From the NCBI RefSeq assembly GCF_900176425.1, contig NZ_FWXS01000007.1, positions 150,825 to 214,824 of the forward strand: a stretch of 64,000 nt of DNA, read 5' to 3'. The notes beneath the pieces were generated by a model. It saw only the letters and a program-made list of their open reading frames with translations. It ran no database searches and had not been told where the DNA came from. A program made the position numbers and the translations under genes. Shown one piece after another: positions 50,477 to 59,622 of this stretch. Every line of letters starts with the position of its first letter. The stretch's first letter is position 1. This DNA comes from Moheibacter sediminis (lineage in GTDB: Bacteria > Bacteroidota > Bacteroidia > Flavobacteriales > Weeksellaceae).

Positions 50477-51850
50477 TTACTTCACAGAGCTGGGGATTGT
50501 GATTTCTGTTCCGACGCTCACGTCATTCAAGACAATATTTTCAGCATTCGTCAGACTCAAAGCAGTTCCGGCGCAAGAATCTATCTTTACATTCTTCATC
50601 CTTACATTATTTACCTTTTTCGTCGGAAAACCTTGGATAATGATTCCGCCTAATTTGGCGTGTTTAACTTTGATGTTTTCGAAATTGATGTTGTTGATGT
50701 CCGTCTCAAATCCTTTTCCTTCGCCTTTGTAATAAGAAGTGATGAAAATTGCATCCAATACCGTATCAAACTCCACATCGTTTACATACACATTACGGAT
50801 AAATCCACCACGGTTAGGATTTGATTTCAGATAGATTCCCCTTTTGCAATAACCGCCATAAGTACAATTTTCCACAAAAACATTCTGTACACCGGCAGAC
50901 ATTTCGCTCCCGATTACCAAACCATGAAGCCCCTTGAATCTGCTATTTCTGATGATAATGTTCTCCGAAGTCATTGCTGTATTTCTTCCTTCCAAATCCC
51001 TTCCGGCTTTGATGGCCACATTGTCATCGGCATTGTCGAACTCGATGTTTTCTATCAAAACATTTTTCGAATATTCAGGGTCGAAACCATCATTGTTTTT
51101 ATTGTGCGAATTAAACTTAACTTTCCTTGCAGTAATATTTTCAGACTTTAAAAAGTGAACGCACCAGAAAGGTGAATTGGCAATGGTCACGTTTTCAATT
51201 AGGATGTTTTTACACTCGTAAAACTGAATCATTTGTGGACGTAAATAATATCCTTCTCCAAAGTTTCTGTCTTTTAGAGGTGTATTTTCATGGTTCATTT
51301 TACGGGTTAATTCCTGTGCTGGTTTTTGCTGGTCGTACCATAAACTGAAACCGTCTTTTCCATTTCCATCGATGGTTCCTTCGCCGATAATGGCGATGTT
51401 TTCTGCCTGGTAAGCATAAATTAACGGGCTGTAATTATTGATGAACGTACCTTCCCAGCTAGTTGGGACAAGCGGTAAATAATCTTTTGAATTGGTTCCG
51501 AAAATGATTTTAGCGCCTTTTTGAATGTCTAAAGTTGTATTGCTAAGGAGATGAATTGGCCCGTTGACGATATAAACACCCGGTGTGACGATGATTCTTC
51601 CGCCGTTTTTTTCTTTAGAAATAGCGAGTGCTTTGTCAAATGCCACTTTATTATCAGTAATTGAATCACCTATTCCGCCGAAATCGGTAATTAATAATTC
51701 ATTTTTGGAAATTTCGGGAGGGTTTATGTTTTTTAAGATGGATTCTATTTTTTCAGTTCTTGATAGTTCTTGTTTTTTGGTTTCATTTGTTTGTTTGCAG
51801 GAGATGATCATTAAGGCAAGAACCAGAAATAAACTGTGAAATTTGTTCAT
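50477..51850 (-). CDS. GH28-type glycoside hydrolase (polygalacturonase-like), lipoprotein
   Basis: A 457-residue lipoprotein (MIISC, Cys18) with the right-handed parallel beta-helix of family GH28. Active-site blocks are NNDGFDPEYS (NxD), DNADDNVAIKAG (DD), GLHGLVIGS (GHG-like, G-x-H-G) and RGIYLKS (RIK-like). The N-terminal FGGIGDSITDNKVAFDKAL is typical. It would cleave polygalacturonate or a related uronic acid glycan at the cell surface. No SusC/SusD or other PUL gene is next to it. Confidence 0.88.
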   Translation of the reverse strand: MNKFHSLFLVLALMIISCKQTNETKKQELSRTEKIESILKNINPPEISKNELLITDFGGIGDSITDNKVAFDKALAISKEKNGGRIIVTPGVYIVNGPIHLLSNTTLDIQKGAKIIFGTNSKDYLPLVPTSWEGTFINNYSPLIYAYQAENIAIIGEGTIDGNGKDGFSLWYDQQKPAQELTRKMNHENTPLKDRNFGEGYYLRPQMIQFYECKNILIENVTIANSPFWCVHFLKSENITARKVKFNSHNKNNDGFDPEYSKNVLIENIEFDNADDNVAIKAGRDLEGRNTAMTSENIIIRNSRFKGLHGLVIGSEMSAGVQNVFVENCTYGGYCKRGIYLKSNPNRGGFIRNVYVNDVEFDTVLDAIFITSYYKGEGKGFETDINNINFENIKVKHAKLGGIIIQGFPTKKVNNVRMKNVKIDSCAGTALSLTNAENIVLNDVSVGTEITIPSSVK

Positions 51851-51987
51851 CTATAAAGGATTTGTATTGAAAATTTGATTTTGGATAAAGATAAAGATTA
51901 ATTTTTTGCTGAGAGACCGGAGCGAGTAAGATAGGAGTGAGGGGTGTATTAATTTAAGTTTACCAATGTTTTGTAGAAGTGCTAAAA

Positions 51988-52005
51988 ATACCAAGATATT
52001 GGTAT
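51988..52005. promoter_or_regulatory. Operator-like inverted repeat
   Basis: ATACCAAGATATTGGTAT: 7-bp arms ATACCAA/TTGGTAT around GATA, ending 2 bp before the -33 box of the promoter at 52008. Confidence 0.55.
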
Positions 52006-52007
52006 GT

Positions 52008-52036
52008 TTTGGTAGGGAATAATGCGCCTATATTTG
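52008..52036 (+). promoter_or_regulatory. Strong Bacteroidota-type promoter of the candidate small RNA
   Basis: TTTG (52008-52011), a 17-nt spacer, TATATTTG (52029-52036). An exact match to both consensus boxes. Confidence 0.7.
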
Positions 52037-52042
52037 AAACCA

Positions 52043-52118
52043 TAAAGCTAATAGCTTTTCATAGGTTTAGGTTGGTTAAGGTTAGCACCTCATTTCACAA
52101 GAATGAGGTGTTACTTTT
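52043..52118 (+). ncRNA. Candidate small RNA of about 75-80 nt
   Basis: Bounded by the promoter at 52008-52036 and by the hairpin CACCTCATT (52086-52094)/AATGAGGTG (52102-52110) with T-run. It has no credible open reading frame. A second terminator at 52149-52190 would catch read-through. The family is unknown. Confidence 0.45.
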
Positions 52119-52120
52119 TT
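52086..52120 (+). terminator. Terminator of the candidate small RNA
   Basis: Nine-bp perfect stem CACCTCATT/AATGAGGTG with 7-nt loop, followed by TTAC and T6. Confidence 0.8.
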
Positions 52121-52148
52121 AAGATACTTTGACAACCCATTCCTACCG

Positions 52149-52190
52149 AACCCTTGAATAAAACGTTTCGTTTTGGTTAAGGGTTTTTGT
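52149..52190 (+). terminator. Second, back-up terminator
   Basis: AACCCTT (52149-52155) with AAGGGTT (52179-52185) and an inner AAAACG/CGTTTT stem, then TTTTTGTTT on the plus strand. Confidence 0.65.
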
Positions 52191-52452
52191 TTGGGGTGCT
52201 GTGGTGGTGTGTTTTTGTGTCATTATTTGGGAAAGGGTTTCGGGAGTTGTTTTTGTTTTAGCCATTAAGAAATTAAGGGGTTTTAAGAGGAAGTGTTGAA
52301 GTGAATATTTGTTGTCCGGGAGTGGTGCTGATAGGCTTGGATTTTTAACCATAAAGTGGACGAGGTTTTTCTCAAAGTTCACAAAAACCCCTACCCAAAA
52401 GGGAAATTAGTGGTATTGTTAAATTATCAGCATGACGACAATTTTAAAATAA

Positions 52453-52482
52453 AAAGGCGGCTCTGAAATCAGAACCGCCTTT
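52453..52482 (-). terminator. Terminator of the RND efflux operon
   Basis: AAAGGCGG (52453-52460) pairs with CCGCCTTT (52475-52482) with an inner TCTGA/TCAGA stem. A T5 tail follows on the minus strand. Confidence 0.9.
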
Positions 52483-52539
52483 CACTTAACCTAAAAAACT
52501 ATGAAAATCAAGGAAGACTCTGGTGAATCTAACCCATTA

Positions 52540-53940
52540 TTATTTCCATCCTCCGCCGACTGCTTTGTACAGCTGGACGATGGCGTTTAATCTTCCATAT
52601 TGGGTATTGATGACACTCAACTGTGCATTTAATGCGTTTTCACGTGCAGTCAATACTTCTAAATAATTTGCCATACCATAGATTTGTAGTTCTTCCGAAA
52701 AAGTAATCGCATCGTTGTAGGCTTCGAATTCGTCTTGTTTCAGTTTGATTTTTTCATCATTTGTCTGGAATGTGTACATGGCATCTGAAACTTCTTTGCT
52801 GGCATTGAGGATGGTCTTTTTGTAATTTAAAAGCGCTGTTTCCTGTTGGGCCTTGCTCACTTCATACTGTGTTCTGATCTGTCTTCCGTTTAAAATCGGC
52901 TGAGCCAATGAAGCCACTACACTGCCGAAAAGGGAATGTGCGTCGAACAATCTGTCAAATTCAATTCCCTGAAGTCCACCGCTCGCCGTCAAACGAATTG
53001 CCGGATAGAAATTACTTTTTGCCACGTTTGTCAATTCAAATGAATTTATCAAAGCATACTCAGCCGCCATCACGTCAGGACGGTTGCTCAATAACTGAAT
53101 CGGCACACCGGTTTTCATGTCGGCATTTACTACTTGTGTGTTTAAAGTTCCGCGTTCGATTGTCTGTGGACTTTCTCCCAACAAAATGCTGAATGAATTT
53201 TCCATCAGTTTGATGTTGTTGTCAATGTCCAATAACAATGCTTTTGCGTTGAGCAATTGTGCTTCGGTTTGTTTTACCGCCACTTCGGTTACGTTACCTG
53301 CATCTTTTAAAAGTTTAGTGGTCTCCAAACTGTTTTCACGGTTGGTAATGGTTTCTTCCGTGATTCTCTTTTGTTCATCCAAAGCCAACAATTGGTAATA
53401 AGTCGAAGCGATGGAAGCTACCAATTCAGATTTTACTGCCTGGTGTGCTGAAACCGACTGTAAATAACTCGCTACAAATGCGCGTTGATTACTTCTGATT
53501 TTTCCCCAGATATCTGCTTCCCAAGATAAGCTTCCTGATAATTCATATTGGTTCAGGAATTGTCTTTGCCCGATAAGTGCTCCAAATTGCGTATTCATCG
53601 ATTGTGTGGAATGTGTATAACTCGCATTTCCGGTAATTGTCGGGAAGTATGCCGCTTTTCCTTGTTTCACGTAAGCTTGTGCCGCTTCGATATTTTGTAA
53701 AGCTATGCGGATGTCGAGGTTGTTGCTCAATCCTTTTTCGATGTGCGCAGCAAGTTTCTGGTCGGTGAAAATTTCTTTCCATGAAACATTTGCCATGCTC
53801 AAACTATCTTGTGACAACTGGTCTGTTCGGTACAATTTTTCATTGACCACTTGTTCCGGACGGTTGTAATCTTTGGCTACAAAACAAGACTGGAGAAATA
53901 AGGCTAAACCTAAAATTCCTATGTATTTTATATTTTTCAT
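52540..53940 (-). CDS. RND efflux outer-membrane factor (OprM/NodT-type lipoprotein)
   Basis: A 466-residue TolC-family channel lipoprotein with lipobox LQSC (Cys18). It has the two characteristic halves of the OEP family, each with long coiled-coil helices (LDEQKRITEETITNRENSLE; KASKEV and DEKIKLKQDEFEAY) and small beta-barrel strands (e.g. TITGNASYTHSTQSM). It would form the outer-membrane exit duct for the pump encoded upstream. The start is ATG 53940 (the frame extends to TTG 53946). It is the last gene of the operon, 21 bp after the pump. Confidence 0.92.
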   Translation of the reverse strand: MKNIKYIGILGLALFLQSCFVAKDYNRPEQVVNEKLYRTDQLSQDSLSMANVSWKEIFTDQKLAAHIEKGLSNNLDIRIALQNIEAAQAYVKQGKAAYFPTITGNASYTHSTQSMNTQFGALIGQRQFLNQYELSGSLSWEADIWGKIRSNQRAFVASYLQSVSAHQAVKSELVASIASTYYQLLALDEQKRITEETITNRENSLETTKLLKDAGNVTEVAVKQTEAQLLNAKALLLDIDNNIKLMENSFSILLGESPQTIERGTLNTQVVNADMKTGVPIQLLSNRPDVMAAEYALINSFELTNVAKSNFYPAIRLTASGGLQGIEFDRLFDAHSLFGSVVASLAQPILNGRQIRTQYEVSKAQQETALLNYKKTILNASKEVSDAMYTFQTNDEKIKLKQDEFEAYNDAITFSEELQIYGMANYLEVLTARENALNAQLSVINTQYGRLNAIVQLYKAVGGGWK

Positions 53941-53961
53941 TGTCAAATTAATTCAAATTAA

Positions 53962-56900
53962 TTAATGCGTTACAGAACTTGTGGAACTGTTGTCCGTTGC
54001 CTGGTTGTCAAATTTTACAGGTTTGATTTTTTCCTGTAACCATTGGAAAATTACATACAATACCGGAATGTTGAACAAACCGATGATGGTACCGATTAAC
54101 AATCCAAATGCTGCACCTGTAGCAATCGAACGGTTACCTACATACCCCGCACCTGTAGCAAATACCAATGGCATCAATCCTAAAATGAATGCAAATGATG
54201 TCATCAAAATCGGACGAAGTCTTGCTTTTGCAGCGTTCAATGCTGAAGCGGCGATGGTTTCGCCATGTCTTCTGCGCTGGACGGCAAATTCCACAATCAA
54301 AATCGCGTTTTTGGCGAGCAATCCGACCAACATGATGAGCGCAATCTGGAAGTAAATGTTGTTTTCCAATCCAAATAATTTCTGTGCCCAATAGGCGCCC
54401 ATGATACCACCCGGAAGTGATAAAATAACGGACAAAGGCAACAGATAACTTTCATACTGTGCAGAAAGGATGAAATAAACGAAGATAATACACAAAACAA
54501 ATATCAATAATGTCTGTGAACCTGCGTTGATCTCTTCACGGCTCAAACCTGTAAAGTCAATTCCGTAACTTGATGAAAGATTGGCTTCGCTCACTTCCTG
54601 TACCGCACGCAACGCATCACCTGAGCTATAACCAGGATTGCTTGCACCTGTAATATTGGCAGAACTAAATAAGTTGAAACGATCCACAGACTGCGGTCCA
54701 TAAACTTTTTTCAAGGATACAAACTGTGTAATCGGAGTCATCAAACCTGAACTAGTTCTCACAAAAATTGAATTTAAATCTTGTTCAGAAGCGCGGTCTT
54801 CCGGTAAAGCCTGAATCATCACGCGGTATTGTTTCCCATAACGTGTAAAGTCAGCCGCATAAATTCCTCCGATATAACCCTGCAATGCAGAGAAGATATC
54901 ACTTACGGAAACGCCTGATTGTTTTGCACGCGGGATATTTAATTCAATTTCATATTGAGCATAATTGGTGTTGAATGAAGTTTGCGCGTATTGGATTTCT
55001 GGTCGCTGCATCAGCGCTCCTAAATATTCCTGAGTTGCTTTGTCAAAATCGGCAAAACTTCCACCTGATTTGTCCAATAATTTTAATTCAAACCCTGAAG
55101 ACATACCATATCCCGGGATACTCGGAGGCGAGAAGAAAATCATTTTGGCATCAGGCATAGATGCGCCAATTCCAAATAATTGTCCTACGACTGCATCGGT
55201 AGAAAGGTCTTCTGTCGGGCGTTCTTTGAATGGTTTTAAACGAATCAACGCGATACCATAGTTAGAACCCTGACCTGAAATAAAGCTGAATCCGGAAACC
55301 AAAGTGATGGCTTCAACACCCGGAATCTGAGAAGCTTTTTTCTCGAATTCTTTCTGCACCTGAACCACACGGTCAGATGAAGCACCCGGAGGGAGTTCAA
55401 CGTTACCCATGATAAATCCACGGTCTTCGTTTGGAACGAATCCTGAAGGCATCGATTTGTTGGCAAAAAATACCAAAACCAAACATGAAGCAAGGATTGC
55501 AAATGTGATCCATTTGTGTCTCAATAAAAATCCAAAGCTCTTGGTATATCTGCGTGTCATCGCGTCAAATCCATTGTTGAAATATTGGAAGAATCTTTGA
55601 ACGAAATTCTTTTTCTTTCCGTGCTCATCTACGTGAGGTTTCAGGAACAAGGCACACAATGCCGGGCTCAAAGTCAATGCGTTTACTGCTGAAATGAAAA
55701 TCGCTACAATCAACGTAATACCAAACTGCTGGTAGAAAACCCCGGTGGGACCTTGTATAAATGTTACCGGAATAAATACCGCTGCCATAACGAGCGTGAT
55801 GGAAATAATCGCTCCCGAAATTTCATTCATCGTGCTTACAGCTGCCTGTTTACCCGATTCGTGGGTTTTTTCCATTTTGGCATGGACTGCCTCGACGACG
55901 ACAATGGCGTCATCCACCACAATACCGATGGCGAGTACCAATGCAAATAATGTCAATAAGTTGATGGAGAATCCAAACAAATTCAGGAAGAAAAATGTAC
56001 CGATGATCGAAACCGGAACGGCTATCAACGGAACCAATGTTGACCTAAAATCCTGTAAGAATATATAAACCACGATAAATACCAGGATGAATGCTTCAAT
56101 CAAAGTCGTTACCACTTTGGAAACCGACGCCTCTAAGAATTCATTGGTATCAAACATGATGGTGTAATGCATTCCTTCCGGTAATTTGGTTTCGATTACA
56201 TCTAATTCTGTTTTGATATTTTCGATGATTTCCTGTGCATTTGAACCTGGTGTCTGGTAAACTACCATTGCCGAAGCCGGTTTTCCATTTAATCTTGAAA
56301 CACCTGTGTATGCCTGCGCACCCATTTCTATTTTGGCGACATCTTTTAAGTAAAGAATCTGCCCGTTGTTCATGGATTTGATGACAATATTTTCATATTG
56401 GTCTTCAGTTCTGTATTTACCGCTGTAACGGATTACATACTGAAATGCCTCCGCATTATTTTCTCCTAATTGTCCTGCGGCAGCCTCCAAACTTTGTTCG
56501 TTCAAAGCCGCTGTAATGTCCGACGGAACCAACCCGTAACTTGACATTTTCGCAGGATCCAACCAAACACGCATGGAATAATTTCTCGCACCAAATACAC
56601 TCGCATCACCGACACCATTGATCCTCTTTAACTCAGGAACGACATTGATATTCATGTAATTTTGGATGTAAGTCTGGTCGTATTTGTCATTTTCAGAATA
56701 AAATGAAACGAACATCAAGGCGCTGGTTTGCTGTTTCTGGGTAATTACCCCTGAACGCGTAACTTCAGCAGGAAGAAGCGCATTTGCTCTGGCAACACGA
56801 TTTTGAACGTTTACCGCCGCGATGTCCGGATCAACTCCTGCTTTGAAAATTACGTTGATGGTTGCTGTACCATTGTTGGTTGCCGTAGAAGAAATATAAT

Positions 56901-57126
56901 CCATTCCTTCCACACCATTTACCTGTTCCTCAATAGGAATTACCACACTTTCCAAAACGGTCTGTGCATTTGCTCCCGGATAAGAAGCGGAAATCTGAAC
57001 CGTTGCCGGTGCGATTTCAGGATATTGCGTTACGGGAAGCACGGTCAGACCGAGGATACCCATAATTACGATTATAATTGAAATAACCGTTGATAGGACG
57101 GGTCTTTCTATAAATGTCTTTAACAT
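53962..57126 (-). CDS. RND multidrug efflux pump, inner-membrane transporter (HAE1/AcrB type)
   Basis: A 1054-residue proton-drug antiporter. It starts MLKTFIERPVLSTVISIIIV and has twelve membrane helices and two periplasmic loops. GIVVDDAIVVVE (about 403-414) carries the proton-relay Asp pair; the Lys in helix 10 is in GLLAKNAILIVEFA. The drug-binding pocket residues were not compared. With the adaptor and the outer-membrane factor it forms a tripartite pump that exports hydrophobic drugs, detergents or dyes. It begins 12 bp after the adaptor stop. Confidence 0.95.
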   Translation of the reverse strand: MLKTFIERPVLSTVISIIIVIMGILGLTVLPVTQYPEIAPATVQISASYPGANAQTVLESVVIPIEEQVNGVEGMDYISSTATNNGTATINVIFKAGVDPDIAAVNVQNRVARANALLPAEVTRSGVITQKQQTSALMFVSFYSENDKYDQTYIQNYMNINVVPELKRINGVGDASVFGARNYSMRVWLDPAKMSSYGLVPSDITAALNEQSLEAAAGQLGENNAEAFQYVIRYSGKYRTEDQYENIVIKSMNNGQILYLKDVAKIEMGAQAYTGVSRLNGKPASAMVVYQTPGSNAQEIIENIKTELDVIETKLPEGMHYTIMFDTNEFLEASVSKVVTTLIEAFILVFIVVYIFLQDFRSTLVPLIAVPVSIIGTFFFLNLFGFSINLLTLFALVLAIGIVVDDAIVVVEAVHAKMEKTHESGKQAAVSTMNEISGAIISITLVMAAVFIPVTFIQGPTGVFYQQFGITLIVAIFISAVNALTLSPALCALFLKPHVDEHGKKKNFVQRFFQYFNNGFDAMTRRYTKSFGFLLRHKWITFAILASCLVLVFFANKSMPSGFVPNEDRGFIMGNVELPPGASSDRVVQVQKEFEKKASQIPGVEAITLVSGFSFISGQGSNYGIALIRLKPFKERPTEDLSTDAVVGQLFGIGASMPDAKMIFFSPPSIPGYGMSSGFELKLLDKSGGSFADFDKATQEYLGALMQRPEIQYAQTSFNTNYAQYEIELNIPRAKQSGVSVSDIFSALQGYIGGIYAADFTRYGKQYRVMIQALPEDRASEQDLNSIFVRTSSGLMTPITQFVSLKKVYGPQSVDRFNLFSSANITGASNPGYSSGDALRAVQEVSEANLSSSYGIDFTGLSREEINAGSQTLLIFVLCIIFVYFILSAQYESYLLPLSVILSLPGGIMGAYWAQKLFGLENNIYFQIALIMLVGLLAKNAILIVEFAVQRRRHGETIAASALNAAKARLRPILMTSFAFILGLMPLVFATGAGYVGNRSIATGAAFGLLIGTIIGLFNIPVLYVIFQWLQEKIKPVKFDNQATDNSSTSSVTH

Positions 57127-57138
57127 GATTTTTTTCGA

Positions 57139-58329
57139 TTAAAATGTGGTTTGGATTGAATCAATAATTGCGTCGATAGTTGTTGGCTGAGCCTTGATTG
57201 GAGCTTTGTTTTTCAATTTCCCAACTCCTTGCGCTGCAATTTTATCTCCTTTTTTCAATCCTGATTTTACAATCGCCATTTTGTTTACGCTTGCTTCCAC
57301 TTCGATAATTGTCGAATAAACTGTGTCATTCTGAACTTTGTAAGTATATATAACACGTTGCTGCTCGTAAGTTGAAGCTTCGGGAATTACCAACACATCT
57401 TTGTATTCTTTAGGAATTCTGATGGTTCCGCTGTTTCCGTTGCTCAGCAATCTTTCTTTATTTGGAAATGAAATTCTGAACTGAATTGTTCCCGTTTGAG
57501 GATTGATTTGTCCTGTAACTGTTTGGATTTTTCCTTTTTCAGAATAAACCTGGTCATTTGCCAAAACCAATTCTACTTCCGGCATATTTTTTAGTTTTTC
57601 CGAAACATTTTTACCTTCAGCACCTGAAAGGAAATCCAAATATTCTCTTTCATTCATAGAGAAATAAGCGTAAACTTCACCAACTTCAGAAACCGTCGTG
57701 ATAGGCGTCTGGTCAGATGGTCCTACCAAGCTTCCTTCGCGGAAATTGATTGCACCTACGACACCTGTAATTGGACTTCTCACTACCCCAAAATCCATAT
57801 TGGCCTGAACTCCGGCGTAATTGGCTTTGGATTGTTGGTAAGCAGCTCTTGCTTGTTCCAATTGTCCCTGCGCCATTGCCAGATTGGCTTTCGCAGTTTC
57901 CAATTGAACATTGGAGATGATTTTTTTATCTACAAGTGGAATTAATCTATCAACTTCCACTTTGGCAGCATTTACCGAAGCCTGCGCTGCATTGATGTTG
58001 GCTTGCGCTGCATTGATTCCTGATTTTGCTGCATTTGCATCTTGAGCCTGAACATTCGTTTCCAATTTGAAAAGCGGCTGTCCTTTAGTCACCACTTGTC
58101 CTTCATCTACATATACTTGTGTTATATAACCAGAGATTTTTGCTCTTACATCATTGTTTACTTTTCCTTCGATATTCACGGGAAAAGACTGGTAACCAGT
58201 AACGTCTTTGGTTCCTACTTCGATTACAGGTATAGTGGGTGGGGGTGGTGCTTGTTGGGGTTGGTCTTTTCCGCATGATGTCAATAAAGTCAGCGTGAGC
58301 AGCGAAAGTATTATCGATGTCGTTTTCAT
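57139..58329 (-). CDS. RND efflux periplasmic adaptor (membrane fusion protein)
   Basis: A 396-residue lipoprotein adaptor (LLTSCGKD). Order of domains: signal/lipobox, Pro-rich stretch, beta-barrel start, lipoyl-like half (FPVNIEGKVNNDVRAKISGY), Ala-rich coiled-coil hairpin (about 100-170, NAAQASVNAAKVEVDRLIPL), second lipoyl half (GVVRSPITGVVGAINF), beta barrel and C-terminal domain. Typical AcrA/MexA layout, bridging pump and outer-membrane channel. It starts directly after the regulator (stop at 58330, start 58329). Confidence 0.93.
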   Translation of the reverse strand: MKTTSIILSLLTLTLLTSCGKDQPQQAPPPPTIPVIEVGTKDVTGYQSFPVNIEGKVNNDVRAKISGYITQVYVDEGQVVTKGQPLFKLETNVQAQDANAAKSGINAAQANINAAQASVNAAKVEVDRLIPLVDKKIISNVQLETAKANLAMAQGQLEQARAAYQQSKANYAGVQANMDFGVVRSPITGVVGAINFREGSLVGPSDQTPITTVSEVGEVYAYFSMNEREYLDFLSGAEGKNVSEKLKNMPEVELVLANDQVYSEKGKIQTVTGQINPQTGTIQFRISFPNKERLLSNGNSGTIRIPKEYKDVLVIPEASTYEQQRVIYTYKVQNDTVYSTIIEVEASVNKMAIVKSGLKKGDKIAAQGVGKLKNKAPIKAQPTTIDAIIDSIQTTF

Positions 58330-58812
58330 TTATATATTTTGATTTAATTGTTCTAATTTTTCTACAGTTTCACTCATTTGGGCAATGCATTTATTTAAAT
58401 GTTCAGAATAAATTTGGGAGCCTTTGAGGTGAAGCTCATTTATTTCTACTGAATTATCTTCACGGTAACATTTGTATTTTTCTGAAAGGTATTTTTCTCT
58501 CAAAAGAAATGTGTGAATTTTTTTCAACCTGAGGATGATGTGTTCAGGAGAAATCCTGTACAGCCTTTTTCTTTGGTCGATTTTGGTAAATTGTTCGATG
58601 TGTTTGTGTTGCGAAAGAAGATGCAAACTATTGGAAACTGAACTTTTGCTTACATTGAAAACTTCAACTAGCTCATCAAAAGTTTTACCTTCCCGCTTAC
58701 AATCCATCAACAAATAGGCATAGATCTTTGCCGCCAAAGGAGCAAGCCCGTAAGCTTCTATATAATGTGCAGCAAACTCTTCGATTAATTCTTTTTTGGA
58801 TTCGTTTATCAA
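58330..58812 (-). CDS. GbsR/MarR family transcriptional regulator of the efflux operon
   Basis: A 160-residue winged-helix regulator. Helices AAKIYAYLLMD and FDELVEVFNVSKSSVSNSLH (HTH) then LSQHKHIEQFTKIDQRKRLY (wing) fit the GbsR-like branch of the MarR superfamily, followed by a helical dimerisation domain. The likely start is TTG 58812: the open frame reaches 58863, but its first codons contain the promoter -7 element and the operator. It heads the RND operon and very likely represses it. Confidence 0.85.
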   Translation of the reverse strand: MINESKKELIEEFAAHYIEAYGLAPLAAKIYAYLLMDCKREGKTFDELVEVFNVSKSSVSNSLHLLSQHKHIEQFTKIDQRKRLYRISPEHIILRLKKIHTFLLREKYLSEKYKCYREDNSVEINELHLKGSQIYSEHLNKCIAQMSETVEKLEQLNQNI

Positions 58813-58829
58813 ATTCTTAATTTTTTGGG

Positions 58830-58864
58830 CAAATTTATAGTTTGTTCGGTAAATACGAAACAAA
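58830..58864 (-). promoter_or_regulatory. Promoter and operator of the RND operon
   Basis: On the minus strand TTTG (58864-58861), 23-nt spacer, TAAATTTG (58837-58830). An inverted repeat TTTGTTTCG...CGAACAAA (58864-58841) fills the spacer and covers the -33 box, as expected for a repressor site. Confidence 0.65.
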
Positions 58865-58990
58865 AAGAATTAATTTAACATTTATTTAATTTTTTAGTAA
58901 TGGTTTTGAATTTAAGTTTCTGTAAATTAGCTATTTAATTGGATTTTGAATTTCTTATCATACGTCAATATCCAGTCGATTAATTCAAAA

Positions 58991-58998
58991 TAGATTTG
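58991..58998 (+). promoter_or_regulatory. Putative -7 element of the YceI gene
   Basis: TAGATTTG fits TAnnTTTG and ends 26 bp before ATG 59025. No -33 box at the right distance. Confidence 0.45.
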
Positions 58999-59024
58999 CC
59001 TTATAATTTTAAAAACAAAACATT

Positions 59025-59537
59025 ATGTCAACAAAATGGAATTTAGATAAAAGTCACTCAGAAGTCCAATTCAAAGTAAAACACATGGTAATTTCCACAG
59101 TTTCAGGAGAATTTTTAGATTTTGATGCATCTGCAGAATCTCAGGATGACAATTTCGGAAATCCTAGTTTTGAATTTACAGCAAACATTGATTCCATCAA
59201 TACAAAAAATCCCCAGCGCGATGAACATTTGAAAAGCGATGATTTCTTTAATGCAAGCGAATTTCCAACTTTAACATTCAAAGGAAGTGAGTTGAACGGA
59301 GATAAATTGAATGGAGAAATTACCATCAAAGGCACTACAAAACCGGTTTCTTTAGACGCAAATTTCGGAGGCGTAATCACCGATCCTTATGGACACCAAA
59401 GAGCGGGATTTGAATTTGAAGGAGAAATCAACCGCAAAGATTTCGGATTGAATTGGAGTGCAACGACTGAAACGGGCGGATTGGTAGTTGCAGATAAAGT
59501 AAAATTAATCGTAAATTTGGAGCTCATAAAGCAATAA
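59025..59537 (+). CDS. YceI family protein
   Basis: A 170-residue lipocalin-like beta barrel that binds polyisoprenoid or fatty acid-like ligands. Landmarks are WNLDKSHSEVQFKVKHMVIS, FTANIDSINTKNPQRDEHLK, FPTLTFKGSE and GVITDPYGHQRAGFEFEGEI. It starts MSTKWNLD, with no signal peptide, so it is a cytoplasmic member; many YceI proteins are periplasmic. Divergent from the RND regulator. Role may be isoprenoid handling or stress response. Confidence 0.92.
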   Translation: MSTKWNLDKSHSEVQFKVKHMVISTVSGEFLDFDASAESQDDNFGNPSFEFTANIDSINTKNPQRDEHLKSDDFFNASEFPTLTFKGSELNGDKLNGEITIKGTTKPVSLDANFGGVITDPYGHQRAGFEFEGEINRKDFGLNWSATTETGGLVVADKVKLIVNLELIKQ

Positions 59538-59565
59538 GCACAAATAGCTAATTACACAATTTCCA

Positions 59566-59597
59566 CCTTGTCTCTCGTTTGGGGCAAGGTTTTTTTG
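59566..59597 (+). terminator. Terminator after the YceI gene
   Basis: CCTTGTCTC (59566-59574) pairs with GGGGCAAGG (59581-59589) with two G-T pairs, followed by seven or more T. Confidence 0.85.
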
Positions 59598-59599
59598 TT

Positions 59600-59616
59600 G
59601 CGAATTTCGAACTTCG
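59600..59616. repeat. 17-bp sequence also found in the kbl leader
   Basis: GCGAATTTCGAACTTCG is identical to 22036-22052. It lies just after the YceI terminator. Confidence 0.6.
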
Positions 59617-59622
59617 TATTAT

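Larger units (their letters stand above)
51851..52539. other. 689-bp intergenic region with candidate small RNA
   Basis: The region holds an inverted repeat (51988-52005), a strong promoter (52008-52036), two plus-strand hairpin terminators (52086-52118 and 52149-52190) and the outer-membrane factor gene's terminator (52453-52482). A 79-codon minus-strand frame at 52143-52382 overlaps the second terminator and is not called. Confidence 0.7.

Noticed and set aside
52143..52382. 79-codon minus-strand frame in the large intergenic region
   Set aside because: It overlaps a plus-strand terminator hairpin, begins at a non-ATG codon and has a Thr/Gln-rich low-complexity sequence without family similarity.
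58813..58863. 17-residue extension of the RND regulator
   Set aside because: This stretch contains the -7 element and the operator palindrome; it is more likely the promoter than coding sequence.
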